Positions 14,751 to 22,449 of a stretch of 32,112 nt of DNA are shown here, piece by piece (position 1 is the first letter of the stretch; the number at the start of each line of letters is the position of its first letter). Under the pieces are notes generated by a model. It worked only from the letters and a program-made list of their open reading frames with translations, was not told the origin of the DNA and made no database searches. A program made the translations under genes and the position numbers. Origin of the DNA: Actinomycetes bacterium (lineage in GTDB: Bacteria; Actinomycetota; Acidimicrobiia; Acidimicrobiales; Acidimicrobiaceae); contig JAJYNL010000008.1 of the NCBI GenBank assembly GCA_021786375.1, forward strand, positions 1-32,112, read 5' to 3'.

Positions 14751-14847
14751 ACCGACCGAAGCCGCGGCACGTTAGCATTCTCTAGGGCAGCGGGAGCCTC
14801 CGTCGTCAGCCGTGGCGTATTCGTCGGTGGACATTTGAGGAGCTGGG

Positions 14848-16272
14848 ATGGGATTTGGCCACGCGGCGCGTCGTCTTGGCCTGGCGCTCTTGCTTACTAT
14901 TGCCGTGCTGGCCATTGGGTGTAGGGTGAACGCGCCCGTCGTGCCTACCCGCACCTTTGCCCTGTCACCCATCTCGACGACTTTGAGCCCAAGCTATGAC
15001 ATGGTTGCCGCCGACGGGGGAATCTTCACCTTCGGGAACGCGGGCTTCTGGGGCTCCATGGGTGGCACCACTCTGAACAAGCCGATCGTCGGCATGGCCG
15101 CCACCCCAGACGGCCAAGGATACTGGCTGGTTGCCGCCGACGGGGGAATCTTCACCTTCGGGAACGCGGGCTTCTGGGGCTCCATGGGTGGCACCACTCT
15201 GAACAAGCCGATCGTCGGCATGGCCGCCACCCCAGACGGCCAAGGATACTGGCTGGTTGCCGCCGACGGGGGAATCTTCACCTTCGGGAACGCACCCTTC
15301 TACGGCTCCATGGGTGGCACCACTCTGAACAAGCCGGTCGTCGGTATGGCCGCCGACCCCGTCACCGGCGGCTACTGGCTGGTCGCCTCCGACGGCGGCG
15401 TCTTTTCTTTCAACGCACCCTTCTACGGCTCCATGGGTGGCACCACTCTGAACAAGCCCGTGGTAGGTATAGCCCAGACCTATTCCATGAACCCCTATTC
15501 GACCGGCATGTACGGGGCGGATATTTCTTGGCCTCAGTGTCCGGACTCGCCGCTGAATCCGATCACGCAGTTCCCGGCCAATAATGGAGTCGGTGTGGTC
15601 GGTGCTACCTCGGTTTCAGCACGCGTGCCAGTAGGAAGTGCGTTTCCGACCTGGAGCGAAGCATTTGCGACGAATCCCTGCCTCGGCTCGGAGTTCAAGA
15701 TGGCCCAGGCTGCAGGTGCTCATGTCTCCCTGTACACGGTGCTGTGGTCGCCTTCGGCGCCGAGTTCCGGCGATACTCAGCTTTTCTCCGGTCCGGAGGG
15801 GACGTGTGCGAGCACTGCGCCGCTGACTTCCACCGCCGCCCTCGACTGCCAGGCCTATGACTGGGGCTACAACATCGCGCTGGCCGCCCTCGGCTACTCC
15901 TCCGCGCAAGGTGCCTACTCCAACCTTTGGTGGCTCGACGTTGAGCTGCCTGGCAACGGAAACGTACTGTTTGGTACCGACACCACTGCCAACGACAACG
16001 TCATATCCGGCGCTGTCTACGCCCTGAAGACCCTTGGCTACCAGGTCGGCATTTATTCAAGCAAGTACCAGTTCGCTTCGATCGCCGGATCGGGTTACTC
16101 TCCCGGAGCCCCGATCTGGATCGCAACTGCAAACACGGTTTCCAGCCTGCCCTCCTACTGCACGTCCTCGAGCTCCTTCTTTGGCGGCGGAACCCCGTGG
16201 CTGATCCAGGGAGCAGCGATCCCGATCACGCCGAACGCGAGCTCTTATGTCGATCCGGACTACGCCTGCTAG
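14848..16272 (+). CDS. Secreted protein with four 42-residue repeats and a C-terminal GH25-like domain
   Basis: 474 residues. The N-terminus has a basic start, a hydrophobic stretch (LGLALLLTIAVLAIGC) and a Cys that could be a lipobox, though position -3 is Ala, so lipid attachment is uncertain. Residues about 50-210 are four repeats of the type VAADGGIFTFGNAGFWGSMG, continuing GTTLNKPIVGMAA; repeats 1 and 2 are nearly identical at the DNA level, and the fourth is degenerate. Such repeats probably form a beta-propeller or cell-surface binding region. The C-terminal 250 residues start GADISWPQC and contain WWLDVELPGN, VGIYSSKYQF and a final DPDYAC, shared with the protein at 2707-3522. A GAGGAGC site lies 6 bases before the ATG. 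Glycan binding or hydrolysis is inferred. Confidence 0.85.
   Translation: MGFGHAARRLGLALLLTIAVLAIGCRVNAPVVPTRTFALSPISTTLSPSYDMVAADGGIFTFGNAGFWGSMGGTTLNKPIVGMAATPDGQGYWLVAADGGIFTFGNAGFWGSMGGTTLNKPIVGMAATPDGQGYWLVAADGGIFTFGNAPFYGSMGGTTLNKPVVGMAADPVTGGYWLVASDGGVFSFNAPFYGSMGGTTLNKPVVGIAQTYSMNPYSTGMYGADISWPQCPDSPLNPITQFPANNGVGVVGATSVSARVPVGSAFPTWSEAFATNPCLGSEFKMAQAAGAHVSLYTVLWSPSAPSSGDTQLFSGPEGTCASTAPLTSTAALDCQAYDWGYNIALAALGYSSAQGAYSNLWWLDVELPGNGNVLFGTDTTANDNVISGAVYALKTLGYQVGIYSSKYQFASIAGSGYSPGAPIWIATANTVSSLPSYCTSSSSFFGGGTPWLIQGAAIPITPNASSYVDPDYAC
15002..15295. repeat. 126-bp direct repeats inside the secreted-protein gene
   Basis: The sequence starting at 15002 recurs at 15128 with a period of 126 bp (42 codons). 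It is almost identical for the first two units and into the third, up to about 15295; the third and fourth units then diverge. The repeat unit covers VAADGGIFTFGNA through PDGQGYWL. Near-perfect DNA identity over more than 250 bp indicates recent duplication or gene conversion within the gene. Confidence 0.93.
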
Positions 16273-16275
16273 AAG

Positions 16276-16746
16276 TCAGCTTGGTGTAGCCGCCCTGTGC
16301 TGCCTCCGGTAGCAGTCCCGGCAGAGGCCGATGATGGAAAAGTGGTGGGCGCGCGTGTAGAAGCCGAGCCGTGCCTCTAATTCCATCTCCAGGCGCTCGG
16401 TGAGATCCCGAGGTGCTTCGATGATCTTGCCGCAACTTTCGCACACCAGGTGCTGGTGGACGTTCTCTTCGAGGTGGTAGATGGCCCGTCCATGCCCGAG
16501 ATGCACATGTTCGACCACGCCCAGCTTTTCCAGCGCTTCCAGCGTGCGATAGACGGTCGAGAGGTGAATGTCGGGGCTGCCGGCCTGGATGCGCTCGAAG
16601 ATCTCCTCGGCGGAGACATGGCTCTCGGAGTCAACTATTGCGGTGATCACCGCCAGTCGTGACGGGGTTACCCGCCCTCCATGGGAGTGAATTGCCTCGA
16701 TGGTGCGCTCCAGCACTCCATTTTGGCCCGCGCCTTTGCTGCTCAT
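16276..16746 (-). CDS. Fur family transcriptional regulator
   Basis: 156 residues. The winged-helix part includes RVTPSRLAVI (25-34) and HLSTVYRTLEALEKLGVVEH (61-80), the DNA-recognition region of the family. The C-terminal domain has HQHLVCESCGK (Cys102, Cys105) and CRDC (Cys142, Cys145), a structural zinc site. Sensing of iron, zinc, manganese or peroxide cannot be distinguished from sequence. The ATG overlaps the stop of the response regulator gene (ATGA), so it is the third gene of a coupled operon. The 3' end lies only 3 bases from the converging secreted-protein gene. Confidence 0.93.
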   Translation of the reverse strand: MSSKGAGQNGVLERTIEAIHSHGGRVTPSRLAVITAIVDSESHVSAEEIFERIQAGSPDIHLSTVYRTLEALEKLGVVEHVHLGHGRAIYHLEENVHQHLVCESCGKIIEAPRDLTERLEMELEARLGFYTRAHHFSIIGLCRDCYRRQHRAATPS

Positions 16747-17474
16747 GGTCTTTCCGTGCGTGACTCGAACCTATATCCGAGTCCGCGAACCGTGGTTATA
16801 TAGGCGGGGTTCGAGGGGTCGGGCTCTATCTTCGAGCGGAGCCGCTTTATGTGCACGTCGAGGGTCTTGGTGTCGCTCGTGTGGAAAGGACCCCAAACCC
16901 GGTCGACGATCATGTCACGCGTCATTACCCGGTTAGGGTTCGACATGAGGAGCTCCAGTAGCTCGAACTCCTTCAGGGGGAGCGGCACCGGCTTGTCGTT
17001 CACCCTTAGCTCGTGGCGAGCCGTGTCGAGGGTGACCGACCCGATGCGAAGCATCTCCGAGTTGGTGGTCGACGCCGATTCCGGCTGCATTTCCGAGTTG
17101 GCCGGCGCTCGGCGGAGCACGGCACGGATTCGCGCAGTGAGCTCGCGCATCGAGAACGGCTTGACGACGTAGTCGTCAGCGCCGACTTCGAGCCCGACCA
17201 CCGTGTCCACCTCCGAGCCGCGCGCAGTCACCATTATGATCGGGACCTGGCTCTGTGTGCGGATCTCCTTGCAAACGTCGATGCCCGAGAGTTTTGGCAG
17301 CATCAGATCCAGGAGAATTACGTCGGGAGACGACTCCTTCCAGACCTCGATAGCCTCGCGGCCGTCTCGGGCCACCAGGACTGTCATGCCCTCCTTGACA
17401 AGGCCAAGGGTCAGGGCGTCTATGAAGGACTCCTCGTCTTCGGCCACCAGCACGGTGGTCTCTGTCTTGCTCAC
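16743..17474 (-). CDS. OmpR/PhoB-type response regulator (RegX3-like)
   Basis: 243 residues. The receiver domain has the acidic pair in VAEDEESF (about 12-14), the phosphoacceptor Asp56 in DVILLDLMLPK and the Lys in VVKPFSMREL. A winged-helix DNA-binding domain occupies the C-terminal 100 residues, with LKEFELLELLMSNPNRVMTR and TVRGLGYRFE. It starts with GTG at 17474, overlapping the kinase stop (GTGA), and ends overlapping the Fur gene. The arrangement resembles the SenX3-RegX3 phosphate-response pair of actinobacteria, but no phoU or pst gene is in the window. Confidence 0.94.
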   Translation of the reverse strand: MSKTETTVLVAEDEESFIDALTLGLVKEGMTVLVARDGREAIEVWKESSPDVILLDLMLPKLSGIDVCKEIRTQSQVPIIMVTARGSEVDTVVGLEVGADDYVVKPFSMRELTARIRAVLRRAPANSEMQPESASTTNSEMLRIGSVTLDTARHELRVNDKPVPLPLKEFELLELLMSNPNRVMTRDMIVDRVWGPFHTSDTKTLDVHIKRLRSKIEPDPSNPAYITTVRGLGYRFESRTERP

Positions 17475-18541
17475 TGGCCGTCTCCATCGCTGCTCGGAAG
17501 AAGGATCCTAAAGGTGGTGCCTGCGCCTTCGCGAGACTCCACCTCTACCGCGCCGTTGTGGTTGTTGACCGCGTGGCGCACGATCGAAAGCCCCAGCCCG
17601 GTGCCTCCCGTCTGGCGAGAGCGGGCTTGGTCGACTCTATAGAACCGCTCGAAGATTCGTTCGAGATCCTTTTGAGGGATTCCGATCCCGTGATCGGCCA
17701 CGCTGATCTCGATCCGTCCATCCTCGGCTCGGCGCAAGCCGACGCGAACCCACGAGTCCTTGTCGGAGTATTTGATCGCATTGTCGATCAGATTGGCGAT
17801 GGCCGAGCGCATCTGTCGCCGGTCGGCCTCGATTACAAACCCCGAGTCTTCGATAGCGAAACCGAGTTCGACCCTTGCGGTATCGGCTGCGGAGGCCATC
17901 TGCTCCACCACCTCGTGGCAAAGATCTGCTAGGTCCGTCGGCTCCTTGTGCGATGCCCCTTCGGATTCGATCCTGCTCAGATCAAGCAGGTCATCAATAA
18001 CCTTGGCCACCCTGAAGGTTTCGTTCTGTATGCGGTTCGCAAGCCGCTGCCTGACGGCCGGGTCGTCCTCATAGGCCAACGTCTCCGCGAGCAGGCCGAG
18101 AGCTCCAATGGGAGTTCTGAGTTCGTGGCTCACGTTTGCCACGAAGTCGCGGCGAATGGCGTCAAGCTGATTGCGAACCGTTAGATCCTCCACGACGGTG
18201 ACGACCGCGGTTGCATCGCGAGCGGGTTTCGTGTGGATCACGAAGTCGCGCCGAGGTGGTCCGAAAATCGAGAACGTGTGCTTCTTGAAGCGGCCCCCGA
18301 GTGCGTCGGCGACGGCCTCTTCTATGGCGCGCATGAGCCCAGCCTCCTCGTGCCGTGCCATCCCAAGGTCGCGCGCGGTGGCGTTCTCGAAGATCGGCTC
18401 ACCGCTCGTCCTGTCGTGGATGAACACCGCCTGGGAGATCGCGTCCAGCGCACTACCGAGGCACTGCGCGTAGGTGCCGGAGTCTTGTTCCGGAAGGGAG
18501 GATCCCGTTTGAGGTATCGAGCTTTCTGGCATCATGGGCAT
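17471..18541 (-). CDS. Soluble sensor histidine kinase (SenX3-like)
   Basis: 356 residues. Residues 20-120 resemble a PAS-type sensor (AISQAVFIHDRTSGEPIFEN). The phosphoacceptor is His139 in FVANVSHELRTP. The catalytic part has the N-box NLIDNAIKYS, DHGIGI, the F-box FERFYRVDQARSRQ and GGTGLGLSI. No transmembrane segment is present, unlike most SenX3 proteins, so sensing is probably cytoplasmic or through a membrane partner. The first of three coupled genes on the minus strand, it is divergent from the type IV secretion-like operon with about 137 bp between. ATG codons at 18541 and 18532 are both possible starts. Confidence 0.92.
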   Translation of the reverse strand: MPMMPESSIPQTGSSLPEQDSGTYAQCLGSALDAISQAVFIHDRTSGEPIFENATARDLGMARHEEAGLMRAIEEAVADALGGRFKKHTFSIFGPPRRDFVIHTKPARDATAVVTVVEDLTVRNQLDAIRRDFVANVSHELRTPIGALGLLAETLAYEDDPAVRQRLANRIQNETFRVAKVIDDLLDLSRIESEGASHKEPTDLADLCHEVVEQMASAADTARVELGFAIEDSGFVIEADRRQMRSAIANLIDNAIKYSDKDSWVRVGLRRAEDGRIEISVADHGIGIPQKDLERIFERFYRVDQARSRQTGGTGLGLSIVRHAVNNHNGAVEVESREGAGTTFRILLPSSDGDGQ

Positions 18542-18666
18542 CGTCTTCTAGGGCGGCTACCAACGAGACTACAACCTGACGCCGCCGTGTCGCTGATGGA
18601 AGTGAGCCGCCAGTACCGGAGTACGACGAAAAATAGCTAAATAGATTGGAACATTCCGAAATATGG

Positions 18667-18672
18667 TATGGT
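18667..18672 (+). promoter_or_regulatory. Candidate -10 box for a leaderless start of the T4SS-like operon
   Basis: TATGGT lies 6 bases before the ATG at 18679, within an AT-rich stretch that stands out from the surrounding sequence. A TTGGAA at 18646-18651 is a possible -35 with a short 15-base spacer. No Shine-Dalgarno sequence precedes the ATG. A GGAA-ca-TTCC inverted repeat at 18648-18657 lies in the same region and could be an operator. Confidence 0.4.
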
Positions 18673-18678
18673 GAGTCC

Positions 18679-18993
18679 ATGCTTTCGCCGTTCAACTTCT
18701 TTGCCCCGGGGATCGTGCTCGATGTGAGCGTCACCCCCGATATGAATGCGCTACCTGGAGGTGCCGCTTTACAGTCGATCGCGAATGGCGCGGCCGCATG
18801 GGCGCTGGTGATATCGCTGCTGGGACTACTTATCGGAGCGGCGATCTGGGCAATCGGAGCCCATTCCAGCAACTATCAACAGACCTATACCGGGAAGCGC
18901 ACCCTAATCGCATCGGCGCTCGCCGCGGTGCTGGTTGGTGCGGCACCGGCTCTGATCAACTTCTTCTTCCACCTGGGCCAATCGGTCCACTGA
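18679..18993 (+). CDS. Small two-helix membrane subunit, DUF6112-like (T4SS VirB2/TrbC-like)
   Basis: 104 residues from ATG at 18679; an in-frame ATG at 18646 is less likely. There is a hydrophobic N-terminal part, then helix 1 (AAAWALVISLLGLLIGAAIWAIGA), a short polar loop SSNYQQTYTGKR, and helix 2 (LIASALAAVLVGAAPALINFFF). This pattern fits the DUF6112-type small subunits found at the start of actinobacterial type IV secretion gene clusters, which resemble pilin-like VirB2 proteins in layout. It is the first gene of the operon; the next gene begins 21 bases on. Confidence 0.72.
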   Translation: MLSPFNFFAPGIVLDVSVTPDMNALPGGAALQSIANGAAAWALVISLLGLLIGAAIWAIGAHSSNYQQTYTGKRTLIASALAAVLVGAAPALINFFFHLGQSVH

Positions 18994-19014
18994 GTCCAAA
19001 GCGCGATACGGACC

Positions 19015-20016
19015 ATGACAGCTGCGCTCTCTTCGGCCCTGGCCGGCGTCTTCTCGCTGTTCCTGGGGCACTCGCTCCTCGGTGCCGACCGCTACCTCGC
19101 GTCGCGCCTTGGGTCCGTCGCCAGTGGCGCAGGAGATCCTGCGGTGCTTTCAGGATGGTTCTCGTCCGCGATCATACGCTTGTTGCCGGGAGTTGAGCTG
19201 GTGGCACTGATCGCCACCCTCGTGTCCGCCGGCATGGCGGCCTTCGCGCATGGAGATCCTATGGGCGCCGTGCGCTCCCTGGTGGTGGCGATTCCCGCTG
19301 TGGGGATCTTTTCGGGAGTGGAGATCGGAGTGGTCGCACTCCTTGTAACGGCCAGCGACAGCCTGGCGGCCTTCATCTTTCGTGCTTTCGCCGCCTCCGC
19401 AGGCCATGGTGCCTCACTGGGAGCGCCGCTTTCGGGAGTTCAGGTTCCGATGCTGGTCGGCATCCTGCTGTTCGGCGCGTATCTGGTTCTCGCGCTGCTT
19501 CTTTGGCTGGAGATTGCGCTGCGGTCGGCCGCGATCTATATGCTCTGCGCGCTGCTTCCCTTCCTCGCGGCGCTGGCTATCTACAGGGGCGCACGGGTCG
19601 TTCTCTTCCGATCGCTGGCGGCTTTGGGTGCTCTGCTTGTGATGAAAGTCCTCATCGGAATGGGTCTTGGTCTCAGCCTGGCGATCGCCTCCGCATCGGT
19701 GGCCGATCCAGGTCAGATGGTAATGGCCATCTCCTGCCTCTTGGTGAGCGCGCTTTCCCCTCTGGCACTCGTTCGTCTCTTCTCACTGGAATACTTCCCC
19801 GGCCACGATATGGAGCGTGGCGCGCGTCTTGCGGTGCGCGCAGCATCGACTGCCTCCACATTTCTCGGCTCACTGGGCTCCTTTCCCGGCGAGGCGATAG
19901 ACGCCGCGCCGGGCATAGCGGCGATCCCGTTTGCCGAGGGCGACCCGACCTGGGAAGGAAACACCAACCCCGGGTGGGGGGACACCGGCCAAGGAGGCAC
20001 CTTTGGCGGGGAATGA
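19015..20016 (+). CDS. VirB6/TrbL-like multi-spanning membrane protein
   Basis: 333 residues with about seven hydrophobic segments (for example VELVALIATLVSAGMAAFAH, VPMLVGILLFGAYLVLALLL, AIYMLCALLPFLAALAIY). In the middle it has LWLEIALRSAAIYMLCALLP, a segment with the character of the TrbL/VirB6 family core. The last 70 residues are hydrophilic and Gly-rich (GDTGQGGTFGGE end) and probably face the cytoplasm. In type IV systems this protein forms the inner-membrane channel. The next gene starts 7 bases after the stop. Confidence 0.75.
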   Translation: MTAALSSALAGVFSLFLGHSLLGADRYLASRLGSVASGAGDPAVLSGWFSSAIIRLLPGVELVALIATLVSAGMAAFAHGDPMGAVRSLVVAIPAVGIFSGVEIGVVALLVTASDSLAAFIFRAFAASAGHGASLGAPLSGVQVPMLVGILLFGAYLVLALLLWLEIALRSAAIYMLCALLPFLAALAIYRGARVVLFRSLAALGALLVMKVLIGMGLGLSLAIASASVADPGQMVMAISCLLVSALSPLALVRLFSLEYFPGHDMERGARLAVRAASTASTFLGSLGSFPGEAIDAAPGIAAIPFAEGDPTWEGNTNPGWGDTGQGGTFGGE

Positions 20017-20023
20017 GCGGCAG

Positions 20024-21199
20024 ATGGGGTCGGCAAAATCATTCCATTCTTCCTTCAGGACCGGTCTCTGGGGAATGGAACGGCTGGAACTCGGTGTCGC
20101 AATCGGCGCACTGGCCATCGCCGGCTCGATCCTGGGAATGCATTTGGGGCCCGGCGAGGGGCTGTTCGGAGCGACGGCGGTCGCCCTGCTCGGACTCGCT
20201 CTAGGGGCTGTGCGGATCCAGGAGGTCTCCGCGGCGAGTCTCATCGGGCGCATGGCTGCCTTTGCCTTGCACAGCCAGGCTCGGACCAGTCTCGCGAGTT
20301 CTGTCGGAGCGTGCGAAGCACTCGCATACGAGGTTGCTTTGAACCGTTCTCCTTACCTGGAGGGTGGCGCAGGCAGGCAGGAGCTGGCGCGTCTGCTGAG
20401 CGGTGTTCTTGATTCGCTGGCGCGCTCGGAATCCCCGACAGCCTTGGCGGCTTTCAGCACTTCCAGGGTTCGGCCGGGCTCCCCCCGCGAGCGGCAACGC
20501 CCCTCGTTGGGAGTTGGGGATTCCTATGCGGCGGAGCTCGCGGAGCTCGAGGAGGGGTTGCTGGCCAGGGAGCACGGCCCCGAGAGCTTCCTGGTTCTGC
20601 TTCCGGCAACGCCATCCGCCGGTGTCGACGCGCTTGCCGGTGCTCGGAGCAACGCACCCGAACTTTTCGCCCGACGTCTGCCGGCGGATGGCGGCAAGCT
20701 TTCCGCAAGTCTTCCTCGAGACGGAAGGTTGCGTGAGCGCTTCTCAAGTCTTGGTGCAGCGGGCGAAAAGCTGGTCATCTACAGCGTGGCGCGATGGCCG
20801 CACAGCGCTGGGCCCGGCGTGTTCGCCCGCCTCTTGCTCAACTCTCCCACGCGATTCGTGGTGGCGGTGCTTTTCGAGCCCGCGGCCCCGGAGCGACTTG
20901 CCCGAGTGGTCAGGACGCGGAGGACCAGGCTCGAGGCTGACGGACGGCTCGGAGCAGAGATGGGCTATATGCGTGGGGCGCAGCGGCAGCTTCTCCGTGC
21001 CGCGCTGGGTGAGGCCGAGGGCCAGGTTCTGGCTGGGCGTGCAGGAGTTGTGATGTCCGCGCTGGTGATTGCTTGGCATCCGCCTGGAGATCGTGAGAAC
21101 CTGCCTGCCACTTTCGCGATGAGCGGTATCACGTTGCGCAGAGAATTCGGCCGCCAAGCCGAGGCGCTCGGTGCAATTCTCCGGATGGCGGGGCGATGA
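20024..21199 (+). CDS. SCO6880-like type IV secretion membrane protein (VirB4 N-terminal-like)
   Basis: 391 residues from ATG at 20024. The frame is open back to 19931 but would overlap the VirB6-like gene. Two membrane helices sit near the N-terminus (LGVAIGALAIAGSILGMHLG and GLFGATAVALLGLALGAV). A cytoplasmic part of about 320 residues follows, without a Walker motif, ending in REFGRQAEALGAILRMAGR. Position and layout match the SCO6880-type membrane proteins of actinobacterial type IV clusters, which stand between the channel protein and the VirB4-type ATPase. The family call rests mainly on layout. The stop overlaps the next start (ATGA). Confidence 0.6.
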   Translation: MGSAKSFHSSFRTGLWGMERLELGVAIGALAIAGSILGMHLGPGEGLFGATAVALLGLALGAVRIQEVSAASLIGRMAAFALHSQARTSLASSVGACEALAYEVALNRSPYLEGGAGRQELARLLSGVLDSLARSESPTALAAFSTSRVRPGSPRERQRPSLGVGDSYAAELAELEEGLLAREHGPESFLVLLPATPSAGVDALAGARSNAPELFARRLPADGGKLSASLPRDGRLRERFSSLGAAGEKLVIYSVARWPHSAGPGVFARLLLNSPTRFVVAVLFEPAAPERLARVVRTRRTRLEADGRLGAEMGYMRGAQRQLLRAALGEAEGQVLAGRAGVVMSALVIAWHPPGDRENLPATFAMSGITLRREFGRQAEALGAILRMAGR

Positions 21200-22449
21200 T
21201 ACCGCCGCCGCGCATGCCTGCTCGTCGGGTTCTGGAGGCGACATCGACCGCTGCAACGCTCATGCCCGGCTATGGCGAGGCGGACCATTCGAAGCTCCGC
21301 CCCTTGCTGGGGGCGTCGCGTTTTGGTGGCGCCTTCGGTTACAACCCCTTTACGCTCTACGCGGCGAATGCCGTTTCCAGCCCAAACGCCCTCGTTCTGG
21401 GCAAGATAGGCAACGGGAAGTCGGCGCTGGTGAAGGCTTACCTTGCCCGCATGCTGGCTTATGGATATCCTGCGCTGGTGATCGACCCAAAGGGCGAGTA
21501 CCGGGCGCTCGCCGAGCGCTTCGGTGAGGGCGCGGTGACGCTGATGCGGGGCGGCGAGGGTGTCAATCCATTCGTCCCTCCATCGATTGGGGACTCGGCC
21601 TCGGCCCTCGAGTTCAACTGCGAAATGGCCGAACGTGCGATCGAGGCACTGACCGGACATCCTGTTTCCGCACTCGAAGGTGCGTCGGTGCGCAGCGTGC
21701 TCGGTGCGCTGGGGGACAAGGTGGGATTCCTCGCGCTTCGCCGCGGGCTTGCTGACCTGGACGAGCGTGGTGGCCCCCTCGAGTGGCTGGGCGATTACCA
21801 AAAAGGGAGTCTCGCCGAGGCGGTGGTCGCTCTGGATCGGCTTCTCCAGTCGGGCCTGGTCTCGGCTGGAGAGCGGGCGGGCTCGCTGGCTTCCAGGCTG
21901 GGCAGGGGCATTGTTGCAGTCGATCTATCCGCAGCTTTCGGGAGTTCTCTCTACAGCCTCGCTGCCACAATGGTTCTCGCCTCGGTGCGCGCACTCCAGC
22001 TGCGACCGGGCTCGCCACGGCTCGTAGTCGCTGTGGACGAGATTTGGGCGCTGGGGGAGGAGCCTGAGGCTGCGCGCTGGCTGCGAAGCTATTGGAAACT
22101 ATCCCGTGCGCTGGGAATCGCGAACCTGGGAGTCACGCATCGACTTTCGGATCTGCGCCACGGTGCAGGAGCCGGCTCGGCTGGATTGCTGCAGGATTCG
22201 GAGACCATCGTGACCTTCGCGATGGAAACGGGCGACGCCGAGGCGATATGCCACGAGCGCGGACTCGCACCCGAGCTCGCCCGCACAATCGCTCGGCTTC
22301 CCAAGGGAAGCGCCCTGTGGCAGTTCGGCAAAAGTGTATGCGTGGTGGATCACATCTTGACGCGAACCGAGCGGCAGATTTGCGACACCGACGCGCGGTT
22401 GCGCGGCGACGGGCCGGAACTCGCTGCCCTTGGGGAGAATCCGCTTTGA
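21196..22449 (+). CDS. VirB4/TraC-like ATPase
   Basis: 417 residues. The N-terminal 60 residues are short and contain GYNPFTLY. Walker A is GKIGNGKS (69-76), followed by YPALVIDPKGEYRALAERFG (91-110), the strand and loop typical of VirB4/TraC ATPases. Walker B is VVAVDEIW with Asp281-Glu282. Near the C-terminus are NLGVTHRLSDLRHG and the LLQDSETIVTF segment. It lacks the usual large VirB4 N-terminal domain, which may be supplied by the preceding protein, so VirB4 may be split over two genes. It likely energises assembly or substrate transfer at the membrane. The start overlaps the preceding stop (ATGA). Confidence 0.85.
   Translation: MIPPPRMPARRVLEATSTAATLMPGYGEADHSKLRPLLGASRFGGAFGYNPFTLYAANAVSSPNALVLGKIGNGKSALVKAYLARMLAYGYPALVIDPKGEYRALAERFGEGAVTLMRGGEGVNPFVPPSIGDSASALEFNCEMAERAIEALTGHPVSALEGASVRSVLGALGDKVGFLALRRGLADLDERGGPLEWLGDYQKGSLAEAVVALDRLLQSGLVSAGERAGSLASRLGRGIVAVDLSAAFGSSLYSLAATMVLASVRALQLRPGSPRLVVAVDEIWALGEEPEAARWLRSYWKLSRALGIANLGVTHRLSDLRHGAGAGSAGLLQDSETIVTFAMETGDAEAICHERGLAPELARTIARLPKGSALWQFGKSVCVVDHILTRTERQICDTDARLRGDGPELAALGENPL

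Noticed and set aside
14965-15281. Repetitive open frames on the minus strand opposite the repeat-protein gene
   Set aside because: They are mirror frames of the 126-bp repeats. The plus frame has a signal peptide, a ribosome binding site and a conserved domain.
18638-18664. Flagellar-type (sigma-28/WhiG) promoter TAAA with CCGAAATAT
   Set aside because: It was tempting because of the FlgN-like gene in the operon, but the spacing is one to two bases too short and the -10 part has mismatches.
22092-22445. Long N-terminal extension of the coupling ATPase
   Set aside because: It lies entirely within the upstream ATPase gene. The TTG at 22446 with GGGGAG and the TTGA overlap explains the start, and a membrane helix follows it directly.
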